DNA of 64,000 bases from Labia minor (GCA_963082975.1 OY720346.1:34065787-34129786); one strand, 5' to 3'; shown: positions 11,291 to 23,480, counted from the stretch's first letter. Notes: generated by a model from the sequence alone, not told the origin. Made by a program: numbers and translations.

Positions 11291-11930
11291 TAAGTTGACC
11301 TGTGGCCAGGTCCGAACCGACCGACTGTTTGAAATATATTAATTTCCAGCTACAGAAACAATTTCAAATAATTTTAATATATCTATTAATGTAATAAAAA
11401 ACAGATATGGATACATAAATAATAAATATAAACATTTTTAATTTTATTTTATTTATAATATATATGCAAGACCAGGCTGTGACGTCATGAATGGCTGGAT
11501 GACGTCATATAATTTTAAATCAAGAAAAAACTAATAAATATGATTTTTCTCGAGGATAAAACCAATACAAAGTGCATGATTCGTGGTGATATATAAAAAA
11601 ATCTCCTTTGGTGTGAAAATAACCCTTTCCTTCCTATCGTCGATCGCTAATACTACCACTTCCGGTTTCCGGAATTGCACCAAAAGTTGATCAATTCATC
11701 CCACTGATGCATTAAGTAAATATACCAAATTTCATCAAAATCGGTTGAGCCGTTCAGGCTGTACACATCTATACGGACGGACGGACGGACAGACGGACGG
11801 ACAGACATCATGCTAAAAATACTTTTTTCTGTTTAGAAAATGCATGATTCGTGGAGATATGTAAAAATCTCCACATGTGAAATTTGGTGTGAAAACAATA
11901 CCTCCCTTACTATCGTCGGTCGGTAAAAAA
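11291..11930 (-). mobile_element. HINE-like family B, copy 1
   Basis: Reading the minus strand: TTTTTACCGACCGACGATAG start (11930), a (GTCC)n-type microsatellite near 11775-11810, a core with TGATGAAATTTGGTA (11723-11737) and GATCAACTTTTG, the repeated pair TGACGTCA, a 3' subterminal GTCGGTCGGT inverse to the start, and a terminal hairpin GACCTGGCCACAGGTC (11297-11312, 6-bp stem). Ends with inverted subterminal repeats plus a 3' hairpin fit Helentron-associated non-autonomous elements such as the INE-1/DINE type. No protein is encoded. Other copies: 14918, 21713, 25978, 40010, 45390/49999. Confidence 0.75.
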
Positions 11931-13048
11931 GAAAAGCTCCTTTTTATTATTTGTTTAAAAAATCATATTTTTTTACTATTTGTTGAAAAATCATATTTTT
12001 AACCTTTTATATAATCTAAAAATTAATTTTTTCATCTAAAATATTTTACTAATTATTAATTAAGTAATTATATTAAAAAACAAACATAATTTAGAATAAT
12101 AATAAAATTTAGTCATTTTAATTGACATTTTAAAAATATCTTTGACTTCATAAATCACTAAAAAATTAATTAGTGTTTTTCTTTAATTGACATTCAGAAA
12201 AATTGATAAATTATGTTCTTAAATAGAAAAAGAAGAAGTATTCAAATAAAATAAGAATAATTAATAAATATGATCTAAATATTTTATTAATTTAAATAAA
12301 ATGGGAACTTTTTTAAATATATTAAAAAATTGAAATGATAATTGAATATTAGAAATTAAAATAAAATTTTAAATATTATAATATTTCATTGTGGGTATTG
12401 CTAGAATTACAATAGGGCACATATTGGGGGATTCACTGAGCTGGCCGAAATTTCAAATGAACAACAGTAGGATTATATAAATTTTTGAAAATTAATTTCT
12501 GGGTTTTTTTTTGTTGAAAAATTTATAAAAAATTATAGCTTATATTTTAATAGGGGTATATAAGAATCGTGTAATGTAATTTCTTAGTGATCGATTCAGT
12601 CAATTTGGAGTGTTAAGCGTTACAATTTCCCGCAAAAATAGACTTGAAAAATTTCTAAAGTCATATTTAATGAAACACGTAAAGATATGAAAAAAATATA
12701 AAAATTTAAATTATGAGTAAGTACAAAATAAAACTTTTTTTATAAATAAAGAAGAGGATATTAGAATAATGACCAATTATATGATCTCAAATCATTTTTA
12801 TATATATAGTTAGAATTATTTATTGTAAAATCACTAGGGAAGATCAAAAAACAAGGTGGAATGATTATAAAAAAAAATTTGTAGAGAATATGGAATTGGA
12901 TAAAAGAGGCTTTCGACAAGGATGGGTGGAGCAATGTGGATGATGTGTTAAAAAATTTAGAATTTACATATACCATAGATTGATAGATATTTTACCCAAT
13001 TATATTCCAAAATATTTTTCTAATATATCACAATTAATAATAATAATA

Positions 13049-13082
<34 letters not shown>

Positions 13083-13969
13083 GAACAAAGATAAGCAAGT
13101 AACTTTTGATTAATTTGTCTTTTTTTTTGTTTTATTATCCATCAACTTTTCTTCATGATGGAGTCATCATCATCTGATCCCTCGACCTTCTCCTCTTTCA
13201 GTTCGATTAATGACGCTATTGTTATCGACGTTGTCTTTTCTTCATCATTATCATCATCTTTCTATTCTACTCAATCCAGATAGATAGATAGATAGCTTTC
13301 ATAAATGATCTAATTATCATTATAAATTAATATCCATCCATTGAGAGGAGAAGAGAGATATTTTAATTAAAATGAAAGAAAAGAAAAAAAAAACGAAAGA
13401 AACTTTTGACTTTTTGCTTAAGCCCTTTTGTCTACGCTCTTGTAAACAGTGGCATTGGATAAAGGGATAGATAATTTATAGGGGAGTGGGGAGAGGGGGG
13501 AAGGTGTTCGACAAATGAGCCGACAAGTAAATTGTATTAGATTAACATAATCAAATTTATTCTTTCCATTAAGGGAACAGATCACCTTCAATTAATCAAT
13601 GTACAACCGCCAATGCCATTTAATCAATTCACGTAATTATATCTATATATCTATATCTGAAAGTTAATGAGTCAATCGGAGAAGAAAAGATATTAATAGA
13701 ATACCTATAGAGATAGTAGTAATATTTTCTTTTAGTTAAAGGTTATATTTTTAGGGAATATTAATAAAATAAAAAATGTTTATCCTGATTAATTTTAATA
13801 ATTTTTAAATTTAATAATATGAATATCAAATCACAATTCATAAATTATGAATATTATATTGATATAGTATATAGAATATTCTCGGTATTTTTATTTATTA
13901 TTTTTTACATTTATATATGCTTTTGGTATTCACTTCAATATCTTTAAAATATTTATTTATCTAAATCAG
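11931..13969. other. Noncoding AT-rich DNA; possible LINE tail near 12820-12985
   Basis: The 12820-12985 segment has a GGAT..GGTGGAGCAATGTGG run and ends CATAGATTGATAGATA, resembling the 3' tail of the LINE at 21.0 kb; it is too diverged to be sure. (TAA)n lies at about 13035-13080 and a GATA run near 13280-13295. No other signal. Confidence 0.4.
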
Positions 13970-14445
13970 CTATTCTCAAAGGGGTCCATGTGGACCCCCT
14001 GGGGGTCTATGGGACTTCATGGGGGTCTATGATCACCAAGGGGTCTATTGGGGGTCTATGGATGTCTCTTTAGTAAAAAATAAATTGAAAGGGGAGATTT
14101 AAGAATAAAACTTAGTAATTTTAGGCCAAACATAAAAGAAATCGCACAAAGTCCATCCATCACACTAATATTATAATTTTGTAAAATATTAATGTTTTTT
14201 TTTTATTATATGTTAAATTTAATCATTAAATTATTGATATTTCCGTTTCTTTCTTCTGTACAATTTCCCCTCATTTTCCTATTACTATCTGTTTTAAAAT
14301 GAGTCGTCTGTGGTAGCTTTTGCACACACACAATTAGATGTGTATATATATATATATATCTATATATTTATATATATTCCTTAGGTAGGGGTCTATGAAA
14401 AAAATAATATGCCTGCTGGGGGTCTATGGAAGAAAAAGTTGTGAC
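13970..14445. mobile_element. hAT-like repeat with GGGGTCTATG reiterations
   Basis: It starts TTCTCAAAGGGGTCC with a perfect palindrome GGGGTCCATGTGGACCCC, then at least four direct GGGTCTATG blocks within 80 bp. Two more such blocks lie at 14388 and 14418. The TTCTCAAAG..GGTCC style recalls hAT ends, but an inverted right end and target duplication were not found. Confidence 0.35.
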
Positions 14446-14917
14446 TAAATACACAAATGTATTGAAAAAATTAAAATAAATTCATCAAAATCAAGATTAT
14501 ATAAATTAAATAATTTAAAAATACAAATACAAATACAAATTTGTATATTTTTTTTTAATAATTCTGAGTGCGAATATAATTTAGACTGAAATTGATATTT
14601 AATATTGAAATGATATTGAAATCTTCGGTGTAGAATTCACAACAAAGAACACAATGTTTTCTCAAGAAGCTCTCAAGAAATTACCTTTGTTACATCATTC
14701 GAACAGGTTTCATACATTTTTACGCGCTTAAATTAATTACAAAAGATAATAATAAAGAAAGAAGGTAAAAAATTAAAATTCTTAATTCTTGATAGCTAAT
14801 GAAAGAAAACAAGTTTTTTATTCAGGCTTTGGTACAAGGTTCACTCAATATGCGTGATCAAATTTTGAGAATCTACTTGAAATAAAAAGTAGCGGCCTCA
14901 ATCCAGAGAATCAAGGT

Positions 14918-15553
14918 AAAATAAGTTGACCTGTGGCCAGGTCCGAACCGACCGACGGTTTGAAATAAATTAATTTCCAGCTACAGAAACAATTTCAAAT
15001 AATTTTAATATATCTATTAATGTAATAAAAAACAGATATGGATATAACATAAATATTTTTAATTTTATTTTATTTATAATATATAGCTGAAGTAGCCGGC
15101 GATGCCGGCGTTACCCGAGGCTGTGATGTCATGAAGGGCTGGGTGACGTCATATAATTTTAAATTAAGAAAAACATAATGAAGATGATTTTTCCCGAGGA
15201 TAAAACCAATACATTCGTGGTGATATGTAAAAAAATCTCCTTATGTGAAATTTGGTGCGAAAATAACCCTTCCCTTCTTATCGTCGATCGCTAATACTAC
15301 CACTTCCGGTTTCCGGATTTGCACCAAAAGTTGATCAATTCATCCCACTGATGCATTAAGTAAATTTACCAAATTTCATTGAGCCGTTCAAGCTGTACAC
15401 ATCTATACGGACGGACGGACGGACAGACATCATGCTAAAAATACTTTTTTGTGTTAAAAAAATGCTTGATTCGTGGAGACATGTAAAAATCTCACATGTG
15501 AAATTTGGTGTGAAAACAATACCTCCCTTACTATTATCGTCGGTCGGTAAAAA
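14918..15553 (-). mobile_element. HINE-like family B, copy 2
   Basis: Same structure as the copy at 11.3 kb. The 3' hairpin GACCTGTGGCCAGGTC (plus-strand reading) is at 14928-14943, followed by GAACCGACCGACGG. The microsatellite (GGAC)n at about 15407-15426 is shorter than in copy 1. The 5' end is ATCGTCGGTCGGTAAAAA at 15537-15553. An extra GCCGGCGATGCCGGCG stretch near 15094 is absent from copy 1. A short gap in the core removes the AAAATCGGTT segment. Confidence 0.75.
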
Positions 15554-17344
15554 TAGATGCTGATATAATCAAAATAAATAAATCAATAATAATCAAATAG
15601 AATTGTTATAATAAGATAAAATTTTAAATGTAGTTTATAAATTTAATTTTTATTTACTGAATGAAGATATACATACACATAACATTATTAAATATATTAT
15701 ATAGGTATATAGATTAGTTTATATTATTCATTTTGGATATATGTAATGAAACCACCCCTGAAAGGCAATATATATTTTATAAATAGATAAAGATAGATAT
15801 TAAGATAATATATATATAGATAAAGTTGTTCTCGTCATGGAATCAATCAGTTGCAAAGGGTGGGAGTTGAAGAAAGAAAAAAAAATCAAAGAGAAGAGAG
15901 CCACGATTTCTTATTAACAAATACTTTTGATGATGCTATGAACCAATGCTATATCATGACGCAGAAGGAAATTCCTCGAGTCATTTCTGCTGTCGAGATA
16001 CATCTATTCCATTAAAAGGGGAGAGGGAGAGAGAAAGAGAGAAAGGGAAAAAAGTAAGTAGCTTAAATATAAAATAAATAAAAAAAGAAAAAGATTTCTT
16101 CATCTTATAAACAACAAAAAAAAAAATATTTTTTTAACAAATTATATGAATATTTATTAGAGAGGTTGTGTACTTCTCAGCTTAGTAATATTTATTTACT
16201 TAATTATTGTAATATTTCAAATTGAAACATTAAAATCAAAATTTTAAAAATTGAAAATTTATTTAAATTAATTATTAGAAAAAAATGAACGAATCCTATT
16301 AGGATAAGAATTAGTTAACTAATTTATTATATTATATTTAAATTAAATTCAAACTAATTAATTAATTTATTTATTTATTATCTCATTAGCTCCCGCAAAA
16401 AATTAATATTTATATATAAAAATAAATTAATGTATAAAATTTATGGTAATTATTCATGTAAACTCATTTTCATGGATTTGGATAATACTTTACCAGTGTG
16501 TTCCTTTTGCAATTCCAAATAAACTTTTCATATGAAATTTTTCCCGGCATCTTATAGTTTTCGAGATAAAAATTATTAAAATTTTCAGATAAATCCATTG
16601 ATATTCTATTTCTTATTTTTTTTATAGTGAGATAATGTAAATGAAATTAAATATGGTGATTTTATGTTAGGTATTAAATATAGTATATTGTGTAAATATA
16701 TAGTATATCATACATATATAAATTCGAAAAAAAAAAATTTATCAACTGCTTTAAATAGTAAAAATTGTTTATTTATTGAATTGTACATATATTATATCAG
16801 ATTCCATTTGATAGCTCTTCCTTAAAAAAAAAAATAAATGTATTTTACTTTATGAAAGCTTATTTAACGTCATCATTATGATAATATATATAATTATTAT
16901 ATATACTGATTGAACAGCTAATATATAATATTTTAAAATATATTTACGGAGTCGTAGTATAATAAATTGATAACGTTATGGGAGTCCAATTATGGAACTC
17001 CAATTATGAGTCTTATAATAAATAAAGTAAATTAAACGAAATTATAATTAAACAATATATTTATCATTAAGTGGTGTAATTTTACAATATTTATAAAATA
17101 TAATTAATTTAATATACCTTATTTTATGTTGTTATGATATCCTGTGCACAGGTTAAATTAATATAGTTAAATTTATATATTTTTTATTAATAATTATAAG
17201 CTATATGTGTGTTAGTGTGAAATCAAGGCGCCATGAATGTATGAAAAAATTCTTGTTTATTTGCATTGTTGTCATCATCGCCACAACGTCATTTAATTCT
17301 CCTACTATATATCGAATCGAATATAAAGATAAATCTTCTAAACC
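15554..17344. other. Noncoding AT-rich DNA with repeat E and a local duplication
   Basis: Purine-rich patch at 16020-16060. The 16560-16615 block (GAGATAAAAATTATTAAAA, then AAATCCATTGATATTCTATTT) recurs inverted near 51490-51545 (repeat E). The 16688-16890 stretch is duplicated at 17688-17890. No coding sequence recognised. Confidence 0.5.
16688..16890 (+). repeat. Local direct duplication, copy 1
   Basis: About 200 bp, containing CAACTGCTTTAAATAG, CCATTTGATAGCTCTTCC and GCTTATTTAACGTCATCAT, repeated in the same orientation about 1.0 kb downstream (17688-17890). The copies differ mainly in A-run lengths and a few substitutions. Confidence 0.85.
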
Positions 17345-17685
17345 TTGTGTGAAACATTTTCAAATAATTTAAATGTATATCTATTAGTGAAATAAAAAAA
17401 ATCAAATATGAATATAATATAAATATTTTTAATTTTATTTTAAGAATAGATATATATATATATCTCACAGGCGGTGGTTGTGACGTCACATATATATACA
17501 TTTAAATTTAGAAAAAAAAACTAATAAAGATGAATTTTTCCAGATATATGATCAATAAAACTTAATTTTTCTTTATAAATACTATCTATGGTGTGAATTT
17601 CAAAAAAATGGTTAGAGAGGTTTTTGAGAACCCATGGCAAAACATATATACAATTTTTACTCGTATAATAAGATTAGATATTGAG
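17345..17685 (-). mobile_element. Family B-related element, diverged
   Basis: Blocks shared with HINE family B in the same order: GAAACATTTTCAAATAATTT, TCTATTAGTGAAATAAAAAA, TATTTTTAATTTTATTTTA, GTGACGTCAC and AACTAATAAAGATGA. It then continues with the sequence seen at 7.2-7.4 kb (GGTGTGAATTTC, TTTTTGAGAACCCATGG). No terminal hairpin is recognisable. Confidence 0.55.
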
Positions 17686-17687
17686 TA

Positions 17688-17890
17688 AATACATAGTATA
17701 TCATACATATATAAATTAGAAAAATAAAAATAAATTTATCAACTGCTTTAAATAGAAAAATTTGTTTATTTATTGAATTGTATATATATTATATCAGATT
17801 CCATTTGATAGCTCTTCCTTAAAAAAAAAAAAAATAAATAAATGTATTTTACTTTATGAAAGCTTATTTAACGTCATCATTATGATATAT
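17688..17890 (+). repeat. Local direct duplication, copy 2
   Basis: Second copy of 16688-16890. The two copies flank about 800 bp that includes the family B-related element, so the duplication may have involved an unequal exchange or a composite insertion. Confidence 0.85.
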
Positions 17891-18127
17891 ATTATATATT
17901 AAAAATAATTAAGTTATTTAATAGATTCATTTTGTTGGATCACGATCTTTTAAAAGTGCATCGGCATTGGCATGTGAATGAAATGTAAATTAAAAGCTAA
18001 TCAAAACGAGCGTTGTCTGATTGACTGACTGTGTTAGGCTTCACACACATAATATCGGGTTCAAATCCTTACCTCACACGCCCCACCCCACCTCACTCCC
18101 CCGCGAGGATACGTTTTTTTCTTTTTA

Positions 18128-18174
<47 letters not shown>

Positions 18175-19600
18175 GTGGAATGGGGAACGGTAGACAGCAG
18201 CAAAATATTTATCGAGTAATGGGAAGGTGTTATTAATACGCGATGATAAATAGAGGGAACGATGACTGGCGAAAAGGCTCCTGGGAACCGAATGAATAGG
18301 ACGAGACAGAAAAAGCATGCAGCAGCAGCAGCTACAACGATGAAGGCATTCCTTGACTACCGGGCAACGCGCGCTTTAACGAATCTATTTATTCGGGTGA
18401 TGTTCAAGTCCCAAGAAGAAGAAGAAGAAGAAAAAAAAATACTTCCCTCCATCTTACTTAGACAATTATCTCTCATGGAACACACGCACCCAAGATGATG
18501 ATTAAATTGTGCTAAGTATGGTACATCCACTTGGTAGAAGAAAAGCGCAAACACTATCCCCCCCCCCAGGAAGAAGGAGGAGGAGTTAATTAATAAATAA
18601 AAAAAAATCCACCTTTGGAGAACCAATTCAACGATCAATGATTTAATTAACTGGAAAAATATTGGAAAAATTATCCTAATGATTAAAAACAGAAGAAGAA
18701 GAAGAAGATAAAGGAAGAAGACAGGAATTAAAGTAAAAGGGGAGGAAAATGATGATGATGATGATGATGACTTTGCAACAAATTAAAAGCATTACTTTAG
18801 TTATCGTTGCCTATTATTATTTATTGAGTCATAGATTAATAGAAAATAAAGAGACGCCTCTCAACAGCGCCTCATCTCAAAACTGATGCCGTTTTAATAG
18901 GCGGATAAAAAATATGATTATGAAGATGAAGAAGTTATGATAAATAAATAAATACAAGAGAAGAAGCGAGAACGAAAGAGATAAAGAGAGACTGGCATAC
19001 GACTAAACAATTTAATTTAAAAGAATTGTTTGTTTATTTTTTAGTATATACTTTTGTTATATTTAATGAATTGAGAGATTTAAAAAAAAAACTTCTTTTT
19101 TTAATTTCATTTCAATGAGAATTAAGTTTAAAAGAAATAATTTTTAGAAGTAAAAATTCAATATTATATCTTATTACCTACTTTTTAAAAAAAAATTTTT
19201 AAAAAATAAACAAAAAAAAGGATTTTAGTATTTATTTAAGATTTATGCTATTTTATGTCTCATTATTTTATAAACCATTTTTAAGTTCTCATTTTGGTTA
19301 TATACAGATTAAACTTTCTTTATTAAAGATATGATTTTTATTCGATTTTATTATTTTTTTTTTAATAAAACAATAATCTTAATGAATTAATTTGCTTGTA
19401 AAGACGTGTGTGACTAATTTCTAATATATTTTAATAATTTAAAATATTGATTTATTTTATTGAAATTTATAACGTAACAAAAGAGTGAATTACTATTTGA
19501 ATGTATTATTTCCATTTCATTTCCCATATAAAAAAACGATTGAAAATTGAAAGGGAGTCGGATGGTATGAGGGAGGAGAGAATATGATGTGTGGGAGGGT
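17891..19600. other. Noncoding, low-complexity
   Basis: Contains (AT)n at about 18130-18172, an AAGAAG run at 18414-18430, C8 at about 18560, GAAGAA runs near 18690-18720 and (GAT)n at about 18751-18770. The 18230-18520 part is GC-richer (ACTGGCGAAAAGGCTCC, CGGGCAACGCGCGC) with overlapping 62-93 codon frames on both strands, none resembling a known protein. Confidence 0.45.
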
Positions 19601-20001
19601 CAGTTGACAAGCTATTGATGTGTCTTATCCAGGCGACTCGAATTCATTGCCATCTGACAGCTTCACAAATGTCCATACGATGAAATCCCCTAATATTTTG
19701 TGGATAGTAAGTAGTAAGAAATGGGTGAAGAAAGGGGAGGGGGAGCAGGGAGAAGCAGGAACAAGTTCTGATGAATGGCGTTTAAAGATGATGTTTAATC
19801 AAATTTGTACTTGAAAATGATTGCATCTTTTCATTCTTTTTTTTTTTATTTTTTACTTGTCCTCTGACTCCTTCACCCTTAATTTGTTATATGCATGATG
19901 TGCCAAAAATTGTAGAATTTTCTTCTTTTTATAACGTTTTTTTATATTATTTAAATTAAAATGTTTCCACGGGACCCGGGGTCTATAAATACAATTTTTA
20001 G

Positions 20002-20172
20002 ATCAAACATTCAAATGTTGGTCAAAATTTGTTTGAAGAATTAGTTAAAATTGCAAACAACATTCCTGAGCACCTTACAGAAGGAAACCCCTATCTTTTT
20101 TTAAAAAAGGCAATGCTTCAGATGCAAAAAAATAATCGGCCAATCACCTGCATATCAGTTCACGTTAATTAA
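20002..20172 (+). other. Short open frame of unknown origin
   Basis: An open frame of about 55 codons reads ..NVGQNLFEELVKIANNIPEH.. then LTEGNPYLFLKKAMLQMQ. It has normal-looking amino acid composition for such AT-rich DNA but no ATG at its start and no family I recognise. Its 3' end runs into the 114-bp duplicated block. It could be a transposase scrap or an exon; function unknown. Confidence 0.25.
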
Positions 20173-20255
20173 ACCACCTTGAGATGGTCTTTTTAAATTT
20201 GTTTCACTTTAGAAAAAGCGTTTCCGTTTGTATAAATAAACAAACGATATTTTAG
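20142..20255 (+). repeat. 114-bp direct repeat, copy 1
   Basis: Repeated at 20798-20911 with about two mismatches (for example CGTTAATT against CGATAATT). Contains CCACCTTGAGATGGTC, an inverted-repeat-like motif. About 540 bp separates the copies. Confidence 0.9.
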
Positions 20256-20797
20256 GCAGATGTGTATGTTGGAATAATTAACAAAAAAAATTAAAAAAAA
20301 ACAAAACAAAATATAAAAAAATTCAAATATACCTATTTATAGTATAAATGAACAATAAAAATACATTGAAACCTGAAATATAACGAACCGCAAAATAATG
20401 ATTTTCTCTATTTAACAAATTCTTAAGTAACCACTAAAGGTTAACTCAAATGTATTCCTTTGAATTAGAAATACCCTTTATTATAACAATTTCAATGATT
20501 GTAAAAGATAAAGAATAATTTAGATATATATTTACTAACCTACAATCTTAAACCTAAATACTATATCATATCATAACAATAAAATAAACAAGGAGATATT
20601 TTCATAATTATAAGTTCAGACTCTTGAAATTACTCCACAGTATAGTGATTTAGTTCTATTTTCTATATTACTGTTAAAATTAGTATATAAATGAATTTTT
20701 TTTGAAACCAAATACGAGTACGTTTTTTTTTTAATTTAATTAATTTCATTTTAAGAAAGTTGCGTTGGGCCTGACACGTTGTTAGCATGGAAGAGAA

Positions 20798-20911
20798 AAT
20801 CACCTGCATATCAGTTCACGATAATTAAACCACCTTGAGATGGTCTTTTTAAATTTGTTTCACTTTAGAAAAAGCGTTTCCGTTTGTATAAATAAACAAA
20901 CGATATATTAG
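20798..20911 (+). repeat. 114-bp direct repeat, copy 2
   Basis: Second copy. It abuts the 5' side of a LINE 3' tail (from about 20912), so this junction may be a LINE insertion point or a transduced segment. Confidence 0.9.
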
Positions 20912-21095
20912 TGGGGAGACCGATTGGTAAACATCCGCTTGGAAGACTAAGGACGCGATGAGTGGATAGTGTAGGAGAGAGTAGAAGTGTGTGTTGGATA
21001 GTTGCAGCTCAAGATGGGGACACTTGGAGAAATGTGGTTACTGCGGTCAAGAATTTTCGAGTCCGTAGATTACAGCGATAGATTGATAGATAGAC
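20912..21095 (+). pseudogene. LINE ORF2 C-terminus and 3' tail (5'-truncated)
   Basis: One frame reads GRPIGKHPLGRLRTR, a stop, then VDSVGESR.., and another patch reads AAQDGDTWRNVVTAVKNFRV. These match the extreme C-terminus of the LINE at 43.4 kb (RPLGRPRI.., RDTWRSV.AA.KNF). The end GATAGATTGATAGATAGA is the characteristic short-repeat tail of this family. Strong 5' truncation is typical of target-primed reverse transcription. Confidence 0.7.
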
Positions 21096-21712
21096 ATTTT
21101 AAAAATTTAATTAAAATATTGTTTTTAAACAAAAATATTAGATCAAAAAAATCAATAAAATTAAAAAAAAAATAATAATAAACAAATTAATAATTAGACA
21201 AATAAATAAATTGATTAATACATTTTTATTCGTAAATGATTATTTCATTTTTAGCAACTTTATCTTAATAAAAAGAATATTAAATTTACAATTTAAAATT
21301 ATTTGGACACAGTTTATCAAATGAATAGAAAATTTTGAATATCATTTTCTTGAATCATTTTCTAAAAAAAAAAAATATGTTTAAGATTGATATTTATTAA
21401 AATTATTATAATAATAATTTACATTTAAAATTGAATGAATTTTACAGTGAATAAATAAATAAATAAATAAATATAAGATAACTTTACTCACATTGTAAAA
21501 AATTAATTGGTATAACGAATATTCTAATACTTTACAACCAACTTATATTATATTGAAATTTTTCTGTTTAAACATTTGATTAAGATCAACAAATTATTTA
21601 AATTAAAATTTTATATAATACCTATAATATATAATGCATAATATATTTATTTAATAATATTATAGATAATATTTTAATATACGTAAATAGTATTTTTTTA
21701 AGTATTTCTTAA

Positions 21713-22170
21713 TTTTTACCGACCGACGATAGTAAGGGAGGTATTGTTTTCACACCAAATTTCACATGTGGAGATTTTTACAAATCTCCACGAATCATGC
21801 ATTTTCTTAACAGAAAAAAGTATTTTTAGCATGATGTCTGTCCATCCGTCCGTATAGATGTGTACAGCCTGAACGGCTCAACGGATTTTGATGAAATTTG
21901 GTATATATACTTAATGAATCAGTATGATGAATTGATCAACTTTTGGTGCAAATCCGGAAACCGGAAGTGGTAGTATTAACTATCGACGATAGAAGGAAAG
22001 GGTTATTTTCACACCAAATTTCACATGAGGAGATTTTTTACATATTATCACGAATCATGCACTTTCTATTGGTTTTATCCTCGAGAAAAATCATCTTTAT
22101 TAGTTTTTTCTTAATTTAAAATTAGATGACGTCATCCAGCCATTCATGACGTCACAGTGTGGTCTTACTT
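21713..22170 (+). mobile_element. HINE-like family B, copy 3 (3' truncated)
   Basis: Starts TTTTTACCGACCGACGATAG, with the microsatellite reduced to GTCTGTCCATCCGTCC, then the core GGATTTTGATGAAATTTGG and the paired GACGTCATCCAGCC and GACGTCACAG blocks. The 3' subterminal repeat and hairpin are missing, so the copy is truncated near 22170. Confidence 0.75.
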
Positions 22171-22289
22171 ATATTTAAATTACTTATTATTAAATTAAAA
22201 TTATATCACATTCGGCAAACAAAATTTAAATTGAAATTGAACCATTTACATTAATACGCCACCTCCTTGTTTTTTTTTCAAAATATGAT

Positions 22290-23480
22290 AATTTCATTAA
22301 TGAACTTCTTACTGATATATTTATATTTTTTTTTTTAAATTTTCATTAATATCTTTGAATAAAATTAACCTTATTGATTTAATAGAATTAATAGAATTAA
22401 ACTTATTGATTCGATTTAAGATGTATTCTAAAACACCACTAATTTTAAAAATTAATATTTGTTTATTTTATTTTATTTTAATATGTATTTTATTTGAAAT
22501 AATTTGCAGTAGAGCGCTCAACTTTGCATTCCCCGCTTAGGCCCGATTCACACACAAGTGGCGTATGGCACTGGCGTGGTTCTGGCGTGGAACAGTTTTG
22601 TTAATGTAATTGCATTAGCTTATGACTCAATACCCACAGATATGGCGTGTTGGAGGCGTGGAAAATGGCACGAAGACCACTCCACTCCGACGCGACCGGT
22701 GGCTCGTAGGGACTTTGCACGCCACTTCTAGACCATTTCATTATTCATTTCAACTTTTTAATCAAATTTTATATTTTGCCAGCATTTAATTATAAAAACG
22801 TGTTTTTTGTGCTACTTTTTTTATGCTACTTTAAATGTTATTAATTTATTTAAAAAAAAATAAAAGTAAACAAAATAAAAATAAAATATAAAATTAGCAT
22901 AACACTAAACTACTATAAAAATAATATTAAAAAATATATTATATATTAAAATCTTACGTGAAAATCCAATTATGAGATCAAATTTTCTTAATTAAAATAA
23001 TTTACTCACATAATCTTAAGAACCACGCCAGAACCACGCCAGTGCCATACGCCACTTGTGTGTGAATCGGGCCTTACCCCTCTCCGTTCCCCTCCGCCTC
23101 CTGGCCTAACCTCCTCCAGCCGGCAGGGCGACTCGAACGTATTAGTTCCCCTTCACTGCTGAGTGTAGCACCCTGAACGGCCTCTCCACTGAAATCATCC
23201 CTTAATCTTCCCTTAATCAAGAATTAATTGTAATTTTATTATTTATTTTTATTAATTAAAAGGAAGATTAGTGAACTTTAAAAAAAAAAATATTTTAATA
23301 AAAATTAAATTTTATAAAGTGCATTTTTATAATTTTTTATTAATATACCCAAATAAATTTATACATTTTTCATTCAAATCTTTGAAAAGAATTAATCTTA
23401 AATATTCTATCAGATCTCATTAATTAAATTTTATTAAAAGTTAAATTAGAATTATTTAAAAATTAAAAAATCATATACAA
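22290..23480. repeat. Repeat family C, copy 2 (interrupted by a Harbinger MITE)
   Basis: 22290-22536 and 23077-23480 match the repeat at 0.4-1.0 kb: TTTGAATAAAATTAA, GATTTAAGATGTATTC, GAGCGCTCA, CCCCGCTTA then CCCCTCTCC, GCGACTCGAACG, CCTCTCCAC. Removing 22540-23073 and one TTA restores continuity with copy 1, showing the MITE arrived later. Confidence 0.65.
22540..23073. mobile_element. PIF/Harbinger-type MITE (534 bp)
   Basis: Terminal inverted repeats of about 50 bp, apparently perfect by eye: they begin GGCCCGATTCACACACAAG and end CTTGTGTGTGAATCGGGCC, including GGCGTATGGCACTGGCG. They are flanked by TTA on both sides (22537-22539, 23074-23076), the 3-bp TWA target duplication of PIF/Harbinger elements. 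No transposase frame. The near-perfect TIRs suggest a fairly young insertion. Confidence 0.85.

Noticed and set aside
13159-13290. Serine-rich short frame starting MMESSSSDPSTFSSF
   Set aside because: Low-complexity TCATCATC sequence, about 40 codons, no family; not distinguishable from a simple repeat.
18031-18318. Two overlapping frames with long alternating Tyr-Ile runs on opposite strands
   Set aside because: They are translations of the (AT)n microsatellite at about 18130-18172, not proteins.
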